Assembly (NCBI RefSeq): GCF_002288925.2
Contig: NW_022098026.1
Location: 20,763,410 to 20,827,409 of the forward strand
Direction: 5' to 3'
Origin: Delphinapterus leucas
Lineage: Eukaryota > Chordata > Mammalia > Artiodactyla > Monodontidae
DNA: 64,000 nucleotides
The position numbers were made by a program, and so were the translations under genes. The stretch's first letter is position 1; every line of letters starts with the position of its first letter. Under the pieces are notes generated by a model that ran no database searches, was not told where the DNA came from, and saw only the letters and a program-made list of their open reading frames with translations. This document shows positions 36,130 to 48,010 of this stretch, one piece after another.

Positions 36130-37859
36130 ACTTCCCCCTCCTTTTTAAACTTCAGAAGTTATTGACTAAGGGAAAGATTCCCATTTTCCTATCGTCTGTT
36201 ACAGTTATGCATCTGCCTGTATCTTACTCTGTAGGCTGTTGACATAGAAAAGGGACTCTTGGAGGCTCTCATTGTATTAGCCCACTCAGAAGTCTTTTCT
36301 CCATTCCATTTGACCTGAGACTCCTTTTTCTGCTGTTGCTGCATGTAAGCTAGTTCGATCCAGTTCACTTTATGTTGCTTTCAAAGGCTAAAAAAGCCCT
36401 GTGACCAAATGTTTAGCAGGCTGTTCAGACATGATGGACTGACAGCTCCATCTAAGTCTGTTTCCTGCCTTACACACTCCTCCTCATACCCCAAGCCAAA
36501 GGTGGAAACCCAGCAAGTTACATAAGCTGTTGGAGCAGTGCAGATGGCTGGCTGCTGGCCCAGGCAAACTCAGCTTTGGAGCACTTGGGAATGCCTGCAC
36601 TGGCAATAAGACATGGGCTCGTTTTTAATGAGGACAATCATTTCATTTAGCTGTGTAAATTAGAGTAGTAGAGCAGAATCAGGGCAGTGATCCCCTAAAC
36701 ATGGCTGCTGGCTCCCCTCTGGGGCAGGAGAGGGGATGTCTCTTGGTGGGATGGGTTTGTCACTACTGTTCAGACTTTACAGGGAAACTCTGCTGTTTAA
36801 ACAGGGAAGAGTGGGAAGGACAGCAGGACAGGAGTAACGCGGTTATACAGCCTGGCAGACCGGTGGAGTCCCTTGGGGAATAGAAGGAAGGAATCTGAAT
36901 TCATCTGGAAGGGCAATAATTGTGTTTGTCCTTGATGTCTGAGGCTGATTCTCCATGCTACTCTATGGTGAATCAGGCTCAAAGATGCTAATCCTTTGTT
37001 TCTGTTGTTTTAAAAATGGTCAAATGTGTAAAATGACCAAAAGCATAAGGAGGAAAATGAGTATCACTCATCTCACTCACAGGGAATAGGGGCTACTTTT
37101 TGACGTTTGTGTTTTCAACGTTTTTTTCTATCGTAAACAAAATGGATCACTTTACACATATTGCACTGTAAGTAGGATTTTCATTTAATTTACTATATTT
37201 TTCTCATATGTACTAGTTTAGCCATGAGTTTTGCTGTCAACAACTGAAAATCCCCCAATGAAATGGGGGATATTTAGGCTTTAAGACATAGGATAGGCAG
37301 TCTGGGACAGATGGGTGGCTCTGTGAAGCCTTCAGGGACCCAGATTCTTTCCATCTTTCTGCTTCTCCATCCTTAGGGTGTAAGCTTTTGTCTTCCTTGT
37401 CACCTCATGATTGCAAGATGGTTGCTGCACTTCATTGCCTTGTGTCTAGGGTTCAAGCAGGGAGAAGGATGGAAGAAAGAAGAGTTGATGTGTGTGTCAG
37501 AGGAACAGAAGTTTTCCAGAAATCCCCAGCTTGCATCTGCTGTGTCTCTTTGGCTGGACCTGACTCACATTCCTACCTAAGAGAATTGTAGTGTTTTCAG
37601 CTGAATGACGTTTTGCTTCTACATAATCAGGGGTCAGTTCTTAAGGAAGAAGGGAAGAATGGACATTTTATAGACAGTTAGCAGTGTCCATCACACCTTG
37701 TTTCTAAAGATTATTCCACAACCAGAAGTTCTCGGGTGACTTACAAACTCCTTTGATGATATTAAGAAAATTGTGTGCACTCTCCTCAGAAAAATGTATA
37801 AACACATAACACTTTACATATAATATCAGGGAGGTTTATGTACTCACTAAAATTCCTCT
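36130..37859. other. Mostly unrecognised intronic DNA
   Basis: Bases 37215-37590 (CCTTAGGGTGTAAGC, GCAAGATGGTTGCTGCAC, TTTGGCTGGACCTGACTCACATTCC) look like an ancient dispersed repeat. Bases 37020-37200 may be an old LINE end. No gene seen. Confidence 0.45.
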
Positions 37860-38432
37860 GTGGGCTTCTGTCTATGATTCTCTCCTTAGCATAAATTCAT
37901 AGAAGTGTCATACTTGGTGAACACATGGATCCATTTTTGAAGCTTGTTCTTCAATGAAGACTGTCAATTTATACTTCTGTAAGTCACACGCGGGAATGTC
38001 TGTTTCCTTGAGCCCACATCTATACCGTTACCATTTTTAAAAAATCTTCTAATTTTTTCAAAAACTAAAAAATAGTATCATTGTTATAATTTCAGTTTGT
38101 TTTCTGTCAAATTTGAATATTCTCCATGTTTATTGAATACTTGTCCCCCTTTTGCAAATAGTTTATCCTTTGTTCCATTTGTTTTTCTATTTACCTTTCT
38201 CTTACTGATTATAAGAGCTCTTTATATATTAAGGCTACGAGCCACTTTAAGTATTTTATCTTCGCTTGAATGCATCTCCATTCTAAGGTAGATATTCACC
38301 TGAGATTTGTTTTGGCATCAAAACAGTGTAAGGTGGAGACCTACCTTGATTTTTTTCTCTCCAGATGATTATAATTATCACAAAGTCTTTATTTCTGAAC
38401 TGATTTGAAGTGCTCCAAGATGATTTAAGAAG
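37860..38432 (-). repeat. Old L1/HAL1-like fragment
   Basis: Antisense LINE pattern with GATTATAAGAGCTCTTTATATATTAAGG, typical of old L1 or HAL1. Strongly diverged. Confidence 0.5.
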
Positions 38433-38685
38433 GGTAGCAGTGATTTTTTACAAATATTTATTTATTTGGCCATGCCAGGTCTTAGTTGCGGCACAGGATC
38501 TTCGTTGCTGCATGCAGGATCTTTCAGTTGCAGCATGTGGGATCTTTAGGTGCCGCATGCAGACTCTTAGTTGTGGCATGTGGGATCTAGTTCCCTGATC
38601 AGGGATCAAACCCAGGCCCCCTGCATTGGGAGCGTGGAGTCTTAGCCACTGAACCACCAGGGAAATCCCGGTAGCAGTGATTTTT
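38433..38685 (-). mobile_element. Longer CHRL-like SINE with a perfect 16-bp target duplication
   Basis: Body 38449-38669. On the minus strand it starts GGGATTTCCCTGGTGGTTCA, has several repeats of a GATCCCACATGC-type unit and ends GGCCAAATAAATAAATATTTG. GGTAGCAGTGATTTTT flanks it exactly at 38433-38448 and 38670-38685. Confidence 0.95.
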
Positions 38686-39059
38686 AAGCACATGGAGTAT
38701 GTAAAGTGTAGCTGCCATAGGAGAAACCGCGTGAGCCGCCACACGGCTTTAAGCAACCCTGTTTTTTTTCATGGCTGACACACTTCTGGGAGTGAGGAAA
38801 TTAGGTTCTGTGCCTTGCCCTGATGCTGACTGCTTAACTTTCTTGGTATGAGCAAAACTATAAGTGAGCAATTTGATACTTAAAATGCTGATACAGACGG
38901 CAATTTGCTCTTCCCAGATTTGAAGGGTTCTCTAAGTCCTAGAATCATTTTTAATTTCGTAACTTGTTTGGGTGATTGGATTGGCACTTTTTAACTGAGC
39001 TTAATGTAAACTGAGTCTAGGATGTGCATTGACAGAACTTTAAATGACTTTGGTTCATC
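38686..39059. other. Unrecognised intronic DNA
   Basis: Nothing gene-like or repeat-like recognised. Confidence 0.5.
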
Positions 39060-39600
39060 ATGTCATTCATCAGATGTTTATTGAATGCCAGCTGTGCACA
39101 AGGGCCTCTGGGATCTACAGGGATAAATCTGTCGCCTTGCCTTTATTTCAGAGTGGAAGTGATGCATGTGAGGTGTGAACACAGTGTTTTGAAATAGAAG
39201 AGATGATTTTAGACAAGGGATTTGAGGACAGCTTCGGAGAAGAGGCACATATAAGTAGGGCTTTGAAGGCCTTGCCTAGGCAGGGATGAATAGAAGGGAT
39301 TTCTTGGCCAGAAATACAAGAACAAGGATTCTTAGACAGAACAGCCTGGGGCAGATGTAGGAAATAGCCAGTTGTTGTGTGTAGCTGGGGCATGAGGTCG
39401 GGAAAGAGAAAATAGGAAGTAAGATAGAAATGTTGGGGCCAGCCTGCCAGAGGCCTCACGTAGAAATTTGGACATTATACTGTCAGGGGTGATCTGACCA
39501 TAAAGGTTTTGGAGCAGAAGCGATTTCAGAGCTTCGGCTACGTGAAGGACGTGTTGGCAGGGGGAGGGCAAAAGTCAAACCAGTTTGAAGACATTCCAAG
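39060..39600 (-). repeat. L2 LINE fragment
   Basis: Antisense L2: TTCATCAGATGTTTATTGAATGCCAGCTGTGCAC, then GGGCTTTGAAGGCCTTG, then GGGGCCAGCCTGCCAGAGGCC and TTTGGACATTATACTG. The 103-codon minus-strand ORF here is decayed L2 sequence. Confidence 0.7.
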
Positions 39601-40609
39601 TAAGAGGTACTAACTCCCCAAAAGTAGTCTTGGGACTAAAAAGGAAGGAATGGATATGGTCATCACTTTGCAAACAAAATATAGTTGTCACTTGATTAGA
39701 TGTGGGACTAAAAAGACAGAATTTTCAGCTTTTAGGTCCAAGTTACTGAGATTAAAGTGATGCCATTAACCAAGACAATGATTATTAACTACTGAGCATT
39801 TTACTAAACATGTACTCTGTGCTGGGCACTATGCCAGCAGCTTTCCTGCTGATGTCTCATCCTTCGGTTTGGGTGGAATAATCCCTATTTAATAGGTGGG
39901 ACAGTGAGGCACAGAGAGGTGTCACAGCTAGAAAGGAGCAGAGTTGCTATGTGAAAATAGGTTTGTGTATTCTTCTTCCTGTTAAATGGCCTTGTATCAG
40001 CCAACTGAAAATGAGTTCTAATTTAGCCGCTGTTCACAAGTTTTGAGGTGTTACTCCTCCCATTGTCTCAAGAAACCCTTCTTGGTGGTGAGAGGAGGAA
40101 CAGATGCTGGGTTTGAGGTTCAGGGAAATTCCGAGATGGAGATGACCAGCAAGTAGTGAGAAATGGAGGTGTGCTCCTCAGAAAGCCAGGGCGAGGTTGG
40201 GGTTACATGTTTAGAGATGGGGAGCCATCTGCATAGAGGCATTTGTTAAAGCTGTGGAAATGGATGAAATTTCCAGGTGTTGTGTGTGGAAAGAGATTGG
40301 GATAAGTAAAGAGAGCCAAGGAAGGAGCTTTGGGAATTTTTAGAGTAAGCCAAGGAACTCTCAAAGAATGCTGCTGGTGGAGTATGAATTGGAAAATCCA
40401 TCCAAAACTTAGTAAGGTTGAACATGCACATACCCTACGATGATCTGTGTTGGAACGAATCGACCCTGCTGTCGTAGCACAAAAGCAGCCACAGACAATC
40501 TGTGATTGAGCATAGCTGTTTTCAAAAAATCTTTACTTACAAAACACAGGGCTGACTGGGTGTGACCCTCGGGCTGTAGTTTGCTGACTCTGTTGCCAAG
40601 AAACTCACA
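39601..40609. other. Unrecognised DNA containing one MIR
   Basis: A MIR fossil on the minus strand lies at about 39795-39960 (CTGTGCTGGGCACTATGCC, then GTGAGGCACAGAGAGG). The rest shows nothing recognised. Confidence 0.55.
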
Positions 40610-41120
40610 CATGAGTACAAAAGGAGACACGGAAAAAGGTTGTTTACTGCAGCGTGGTTTGTAATAGTGAAAAACTGAGAATAACCTATATTGTTATGGA
40701 TAAATAGATGATGGCTTATTAATGGCACACTTTACAGTGGATAAAATGAACAAACTTGATCTGCATGTATCAATGTGGATAAATCTTAAGAACATAATAG
40801 TAAGTGAAAAAGCAAGTTGCAAGATCAGATACATGTATGGTATAAGCGTATGGTATAAGCTATTTATGTACATTTTAAAAACATAAAAATAATGTCTGTG
40901 GACATGTGCACATGTAGTAGAAGTATTGAAACACTTGTAGGAATGGTACATACCATCTTTGGGGTAGGGGAAGAAAGGGACAGAGATAAGGTTAAGGGGG
41001 TATGATACTCAGTTTCTTTAAGATCTCAATTAGAAACAAATTTAGAAAACTGCTAATATCTGTTAAATCTGTATCGTGAGTCCCTGGGTGACTTTAGTCA
41101 TTTTGTAGTTTTATTATGTA
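40610..41120 (+). repeat. Old L1 3' fragment
   Basis: Order of an old L1 end: GCAGCGTGGTTTGTAATAGTGAAAAACTG, GGATAAATAGATGATGGCTTATTAATGG, then AATCTTAAGAACATAATAGTAAGTG. Contains a 13-bp tandem (GTATGGTATAAGC) at 40835-40860. Confidence 0.7.
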
Positions 41121-41161
41121 TGCTCAAAATATTTCATGTATATGTGTGTGTATGTACATAA

Positions 41162-41796
41162 CAGTTAATCCCTGTTATTCGCAGATTCTGTATTTGTGAA
41201 TTCACCTACTTTCTAAAACTTCCTTGTACCCCAAAGTCGATGCTTGTGGTGCTTTCACAGTCATTTGCAGATATGTGCAGAGCAAAGAAAAGCTTCAGTT
41301 GCTTAACACACATGTTCCCAGCTGAGGGCGGACAAGGTGACCCTCTGGCTTCTTGTTTCAGCCCTCATACTGTAAATAAGTGTTCTTTTCGCTATTTAGT
41401 ACAACATATTTTGTGTTTTTGTGCATTTTTGCTGGTGATTTCACTGTTTAAAATGGCCCCCTGCACAGTGTGAAAGGTGCCAACTACTGTTCCTAAGCAG
41501 AAGAAGACTGTGATGTGCCTTACGGAGCAAACACGTGTTAGATGAGCTTCGTTCAGGCCTCAGTTACGGTGCTGTAGCCATGAGTGCAGTGGTGATGAAT
41601 CAATGGTGTATATTAGATACGGTGTCTTGAAACAGAAACACACATAAAACAGGGTTCTGTATTGATCAGTTGATGAAAATATTGCGACCAGAGGCTCATA
41701 GGACACTAACTCATGTACCCTAGGAGCAGTGATTCAGGTTTGCTAATTGTAGTGACTTTAAAGAACATAATTACTGTGAATAATGAGAATCAACTG
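41162..41796 (+). mobile_element. Tigger-type (Tc1/mariner) DNA transposon fossil
   Basis: Left end CAGTTAATCCCTGTTATTCGCAG and right end CTGTGAATAATGAGAATCAACTG form imperfect inverted repeats. Between them, about 41480-41590 is a decayed remnant of a Tigger transposase start: CCTAAGCAGAAGAAGACTGTG, then TTACGGAGCAAACACG and GATGAGCTTCGTTCAGG, which would encode the DNA-binding helix-turn-helix. Multiple stops. No clean TA duplication remains. Confidence 0.8.
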
Positions 41797-43069
41797 TGTG
41801 TGTAAATATGTATGTCTGTTTTATATTTATAATTATTTTATGTTTATGATGACTGCATTTGTGATGATTTTATATTCATATATAATATTTGTGTACAAAT
41901 CCCTTTTTATCCAAGTTAAGAAAGATTAGCTCAGGGCAGAGGAACCCACAGAGTTGCCTGGGGAGCTGGGCCGGAAAGGTTCAGGCGAAGTGAACATTTA
42001 AAGGACACAGGCTATCAAGTGTATATCAGCCATATCAAGAGCTGCAGGAAAGGGCCCAGAAGCGGCTTTTGATTTGTGTGTTCACCTGCCATGCTCTCAA
42101 ATTCAGGTCAGAAGTAAGGCATGTCCTAATCTCTTATGTCCGCCACCCTAGGGAGGGGATCCCAGCGGGCTTACCCTCCCAGTTGACTTTGGTGGCTGGC
42201 TGTGCTCGTAACTGAGCTTGGTGGCCCTGTGTATGGCGTGCTTTGGCGCTCTCTGCAGAAGAAGCAAGGGAGGCTTGGGTTGGGTACTTTGTGCTTTTGA
42301 TGTGAACGCTGATAAAAACCCTTTCTTCCTGGTCAGCTTTAAACCATATTGTTCAGTAAGCCGAGCTGGCCTTTGATCAGCAGCCTTCCAACCCTGCCTC
42401 CTTTTCCTTTTCAGTCCTTACTTCCTGTTCCTCTAAACTTACAGGACCTCATTCTTAATTGTCAGCAAATTCCAATTTAACAGGTTGCTGATAAGATATA
42501 AGGTGCTACACTTCCATTGTAATGGGAAACCCTTAAAGTGAATGCTGTCTTGACATGAGCCCTTCAGGCCCAAAGAAATTTATTTTTGATGGTGGGATAT
42601 TAAAAAGGTTAGGAAGTAAGGGAGTCTGGAATTTTAAAGCAGATCTATTTCCAGCTTCTCTTTTGGTGGATTAGGAAAATAAGATTCAGAAAGAGGGAGA
42701 GGCTTGATCAGGGTCACATAAGAAGTGAGTGGCTGGTTGAGACCACTCTACTTGTCAGCTCCCAGGCTCCCTGCCTATTCAGATCATAGTTTATAGGTAG
42801 CCATGTAGTTAGTTGTGTCCCTGAATATTAGCCTTGAGCGTATATATAGGTCTTTACAAAGTTCAGCATACTTGTCCTGAGCTGAGTGGGTAGGGAGCAC
42901 ATATCAGTTAATAGTGTGCAGACCCCCAGAAGTGATATGGATCAATTCCATGTGACAACTTTCTGGGGGGTGGGGAGAAGGGGAGCAAAGCTGGTTAGGG
43001 CTACTTGGTCCTAAATTTGTATTTTAAACCAGTGAGTTCCAAATCCGGGCTATGACTCAGAAGCAGCTG
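41797..43069. other. Unrecognised intronic DNA
   Basis: AT-rich at 41810-41920, single-copy-looking after that. No gene or named repeat recognised. Confidence 0.5.
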
Positions 43070-44310
43070 TAAATTATGTTTACAAACTAGGGGAACTAGG
43101 GAAATTAATTCAAGATGAATCATAAACTTAAACATAAAAGCTAAAACTATAAAGCTTCCAGGAGAAAACACAGTACAAAATCTTTGCAATCTGGGGTTAG
43201 CATTGGTTTCTTAATAGGGATACAGAAAGGAATAGGCCTACCAAAAAATGAAAAATTTGACTTTACTAAAATTACAAACATGTGCTTATCAAAAGGCACC
43301 ATTGAGAATGTCAATTGGCAAGATACAGAAGGGGAGAAAATATTGCAAAACATACATCTGACAAACGACTTATGTCCAGAATGTAGAGAGAGCTCATAGA
43401 ACTCAGTAATAAAAGGAACAACTCAATTAAAAGGTGGGCAAAAGGCTTAAAGAGACACCTCATGAAAGAAGATTAAGAATGTCCAGTAAGCACAAGAAAA
43501 AGTACTCAACACCACTGGTCATCAGGGAAATGCATCTTAAAACCATAATGAGATACTACTACACACCCACCAGAATGACTAAAATTAAAAGACTGACAAT
43601 ACCACGTGTTGGTGAGTATGTGGAGTGCTCAGAACTCTCATACATTATTGGTGAGAGTGTAAAACGAGCGTTTGGGAAGAGCTTGGCAGTTTCTTATTTA
43701 ATAACAAATTTAAAAAGGCTGTCCCATAATCCAGCAATTCCAGTCCTAGATATTTACATGAGAGAAAATAAAAACATAGGGGTCCTCAAAAAGATTTACA
43801 CAAAGACATTCAGAGCAGCTTTATTTATGATAGCCAAAGAGGGGGAACAGCCTAGGTGTCCATGAACAGGAGAATCAATAAACAGTGATATATTCAAGTA
43901 ATAAAATATTACTCAGCAATAAAAAAGCCCAAAAGTATTAATTTAGGGCACAACGTGGATAAATCTCAAAAATTTTATGTTGAGTGAAATAAAGCAGCCA
44001 TAGAGAGTACATTCAGTATTATGCCATTTGTACGACGTTCTAGAACAGGCAAAACTAATGGTGGGAGCAGATGAAAATGCAACAGAACAATGGTTGTGCA
44101 TGCGTGTGTGTGTTTGTGTGTGTGTATGGGGGTAAGATGAAAAGAGGCCTGAGAGAACTGGCCGAAGTGATGGAAAAGTCTCTACTTTTATAGGGGTTCA
44201 GGGCACGTGCACATATGGCTTTGTCACCACTCCCTTAAGAATTGTGAATTTCGTTGTAGGTAACTTTTGCCTTACAAAGACTGACAAATGTTGAACCTTA
44301 GTAAATGACA
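43070..44310 (+). repeat. Old L1 fragment with ORF2 end and 3' UTR
   Basis: Sense L1 order: AAAGCTTCCAGGAGAAAACACAG, AAAGGCACCATTGAGAATG, GGGCAAAAGGCTTAAAGAGACACC, then a 143-codon open block (43434-43865) with STPLVIREMHLKTIMRYYYTP and FRAALFMIAKEGEQPRCP. These are degenerate forms of the L1 ORF2 C-terminus. A (GT)n lies at 44103-44126 in the 3' UTR. This and the 40.6-41.1 kb piece are old L1 fragments in the sense orientation. Confidence 0.88.
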
Positions 44311-46569
44311 AGCTTACTGAAGTGTTTAGATGAGAAGTCCTGATGTCTGCAACTTACTTTAAAATTTGTCGAAAAATAAGATGGATTGGTGGATGAGAGA
44401 GAGATGGCCAGATATGTGATAAGGCAAATGTAACAGTATGTTAACAACTGTAGAATGGAGGTCATTTTCCAAGGTCCCAACCTTACCGTTTACCCCCATC
44501 ACTGTGTGGGAAGCCCTGTGGAATCTTGATAAACCTCCTCCCTTTCACACTGTGTGGAGATGCGGAGGGGCTCAGCCTAGTAACTTCTAACCTCTGTAAA
44601 ACCAGAAAGAATTCTAGAATCTGCTCTTCTACTTTGCAAACCCCACTCTGTTCCTTGGAAATTGTAGGAAAATACAGAGATTCCTCATGTCATAGAGCTA
44701 GGGATCCCCTTTCTACAAGCTTCAGAGCAAGGAAATCAGAGTGACTATTCCCAGAAACCTTGCTGCGTATGCATGGGTTGGCATCGGGATTATTCCTAGA
44801 TTTAGGATAGGACCTGCATCTGAGGGAGCTCGGCTTTGAGTCATCTATCTAGAAATGCAGTACTCTGACCTCGCAGTTGTCTGAGGCAAAGAAAGAAGTC
44901 ACCTGTGTCTGTGTCGAATAAATTCACCACCTGCTTCACAAAGGGACATTGTGAGGATTAATGAGATCAGTGTAAAAGACACTTGCCTTAAGTCCTCTGG
45001 AGGACAGAGGGACTGGAAGTCGAAAGGGGTGGGTTTTGTGCAGTGACTCACCCTCTGGCTGTCCTTCCTCCTGGGCAGGTCCCTGCTCCGGCAGCAGGAC
45101 CTCACATGCTCCTACTTTGGGATCATGTATACTGGACCGAGGAGTTTCTCATTTGCAGTTTCCCAAAGCAAAAAAGAACAAGGTTCCTTCTTCTGTTGAT
45201 GGCGCTGTGTCACTATTTCCACAGACACACAGAGAGAGACAGAGAGAGAGGGAGGAGCTGGGGGAGAGAGGAACACAGAAAGATATCCTCTGTTTAAGAT
45301 TGCAGTCTTTGTCTGGGGGATGGGGAGGTGATCCCTCCTCTCCGCATGGAAACACCATGCTGATGGGCTAGTGGGTTCACACCCTTTTTAATGTTACATG
45401 AGCATGAAGCCAGGAAATGTTAAAGCCAGAAGACGCCCCCCATTATGAGCCAGCCACATTCCACATACATGTCACCTCACACGCTGTCTATTTAACTGTC
45501 ATGCATTTGATATCGAGTGAGCTTGTGTCCTTTCTGTTAAAATTTCTTTAAAATTTGCCTGCAATATTTTTCTGTACATTACTTTTTTCCTCTTTTGTGT
45601 CCAGTTTTTGTTTACACTGGCTGTGACTCCGATCTTGGGTTGAAAGTTAGGCAAGTTGCTTATAGGGGTTTTCAGGATTTCTGAATATGAAATGCAAGGA
45701 AATTGCATAATGTTGCAGAGTTTCCTCTTCTTGTTGCTTGCTTGTTACCCCAAATACAGTAGTTCCTTCTAGAATCTTGAAGGAATTTGGCAGGTCTCAC
45801 CTGCTGATGATCTGTTGTGGTCTCGAGAGTCAGTGTTATCCTGATTTGAGGTTGATTTTTTCCGGAGGTCAAACAGTAAAACTTCCTGAATTATAACTAT
45901 GGCAACAGTGTTTGTATAGCATGCAAATCGAAGTCCTGTGGGGGAGGAGAAGCGCTCATCCACAACATTCAGTGTTAGTAACCCCAGAAACGTTTTGCTC
46001 GTGCTTAATTTACCAGGCCCGGAAATAGGTTAAAATAATTAGCCTACCCCTTCCCTGGATACCTGGGTGGACCCTACCACCTGCATGCTCCAGGAGGAGC
46101 CGTTTCACCTTTTCCCTTGAAATTCTATCAGCTTCATTCGAGATTTCTCGTAGAGAAGGGCAGCAGGTGCCAGCAACACTCCAAGTAGAACGCTATAAGG
46201 ATAACCTGCTTATCAAGGTCATCATGACCGGCTTCTGACCCACTGAGGAAGACTCAGACAAGAGAACGTGCATCCTGGGTCTTAAGCTCCTTTCCCTCAG
46301 TCAGGAGCGATTTCTGGGACTGAATATATGCCCAGCCCTGTCTGTGTTAGATGCTGGGTGGACCCCCATAGAAGTGTAAGATGTAACTGGCCACCGGGGA
46401 TTTATTTGGAGATGAAAAAATAATGGGAAATGAAAAGCTGTGTCCTGAAGCATTCAATTCTATAGAGTGGCCTGTTAGAGCAGTGAGAGGTCAGAGAGAG
46501 GAGATGGCAGGGAGGTCTGCAGCCAGTAGGAAACCTTTGTGGAGGCAGAGGAAAGGGAGATGCCATTTT
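44311..46569. other. Unrecognised intronic DNA
   Basis: A (GA)n-rich patch at 45228-45258. ORFs up to 111 codons (45036-45371) overlap it and are low-complexity in part. No gene recognised. Confidence 0.5.
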
Positions 46570-46765
46570 TGAGCACTTTCAGGCACTGTGAAACTATTTT
46601 TAATTCTCCCAATACTCCCACAAAGTATTATTACTTAGCTGTCCTTCATCATAAGAAAACAGACTCAGAAATGTTAAATAACCATCCAAAGGCACACAGC
46701 TAAAAAGGCCCATGGAACCAGGCCCGCATGCCAAGTCTCCAGGGCCCTCAGCACACTCTGTCTAC
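46570..46765 (-). repeat. MIR SINE fossil
   Basis: Antisense MIR order: TTTTTGAGCACTTTCAGGCACTG, then AGAAAACAGACTCAGAAATG, then AAAGGCACACAGCTAAAAAGGCCC. Confidence 0.75.
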
Positions 46766-47479
46766 CTACTTTGCCTCAACCAACTCCATTTCCCCTTGTT
46801 CTGGAATCCATCCAAGTCTTGTACTGGTGAAAGGACAGGCTAACAATAAATGAAACCTCAAATGAAGCTGAATGTGTCAGCCCAGGAATGCCTAGGGCCG
46901 CCTTCTGGACGAAATGGGGCTTAGCCCTTTGTGTGGGCATGACATTCAGTCAGTCTGCTTGCTTTAGTAGACCAGGAAGAGCTCTTAACTGTCGGTTATT
47001 TTCATCCAGCGGAAATCTGCCTTCCTGGGACTCCACCCTGACTTTCATCTCCATTCAGAGCAGTAAGTCTTCCCCTTCTTGGACATGACAGCCCTTCAGG
47101 TATTTGAAGACCAGTATTGTGATGTCTTGAAGGCTTCTCTTCTCCAGCCGGAGCTGTAGTTCAGGGCAACACATCTGGGGGGAGCTATGCGTCTGATAGA
47201 TTAGAGCAGAGAGAAGAGAGAGGGACCAGCGAGAATCGGGAGAAGGCCAATGTCGAGATCCAGATGAGAAGACAAAACCTGACCTCAGGCAGTAGGAAAA
47301 GAAATGGGGATGGGGGATAGATTCAGGATACATGATGGTGAGAAATCTTGTTACTGGACGGATATGTGAGGTAGGAGGAAGGGGGGAACTCAAGGATGAA
47401 TGAATTTACTTTCTTTCCCCCTCTACTTTGTTGCTTATTTTTCTTTGTTCTTCATTCTAGAGTTCCCTATGAAGCTTAA
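46766..47479. other. Unrecognised DNA, possible L3/CR1 remnant
   Basis: Bases 47085-47160 (CCTTCAGGTATTTGAAGACC, then TGAAGGCTTCTCTTCTCCAG) resemble an ancient CR1/L3 LINE segment. The rest is unassigned. Confidence 0.35.
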
Positions 47480-48010
47480 CTAGGCTTTTCTCTCGTGAGT
47501 TTTTTTGGTATTTGCCGTGGCTCTTGGCTGCAAGCAGTAGAAACACAAATTAAAGAAAAAAAGGTGTTTTGGTTCACTCATGGAAAGAGCAGGGATGACG
47601 CTGAGCTGCATTCTGAGGCTCAGACAACGCCGTCAGAATCTGGTCTCCCTTCCTATCACAGCCCCACTTTCCTTTGGCCTGTCCTACTCAGGCTTTGCCT
47701 CTGTGGTGGCAAGGGTTGGCCACAAAAGCTCCAGGCATGTGTCCTACTCTCCTAGCAACATGACAAGACCTAGTTCCCTACAGTTGTGATAACAAGCATT
47801 AAAAACAAGTCCTGTTCACTGCATTTGGCCTGAGGCGAATCACATGCACACTAGGATACCAGGTCTGGATCCCCTGGCCAAACCTGAAGATGGAGTTGGA
47901 CTCAGCCCCAGCCCCTGGCAATAGCGTGGTCGGGTGGCTCCCAAGGAAAATGAGGGTGGAATCCCTGGAAACAGAGGAACATGGATGCTGAGCAGCGGGA
48001 GCCGGGAGCA
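47480..48010 (+). repeat. Ancient dispersed repeat, family not named
   Basis: Pattern: TTGGCTGCAAGCAGTAGAAACACAAATTAAAG, GGTTCACTCATGG, GTGGTGGCAAGGGTTGGCC, CAAGTCCTGTTCACTGC and CCAAGGAAAATGAGGGTGG. Apparently the same family as 24.35-24.66 kb but more complete at its start. Confidence 0.55.

Noticed and set aside
43434..43865. 143-codon plus-strand ORF that could pass as a gene
   Set aside because: Its product is a degenerate L1 ORF2 C-terminus inside an old L1 fragment.
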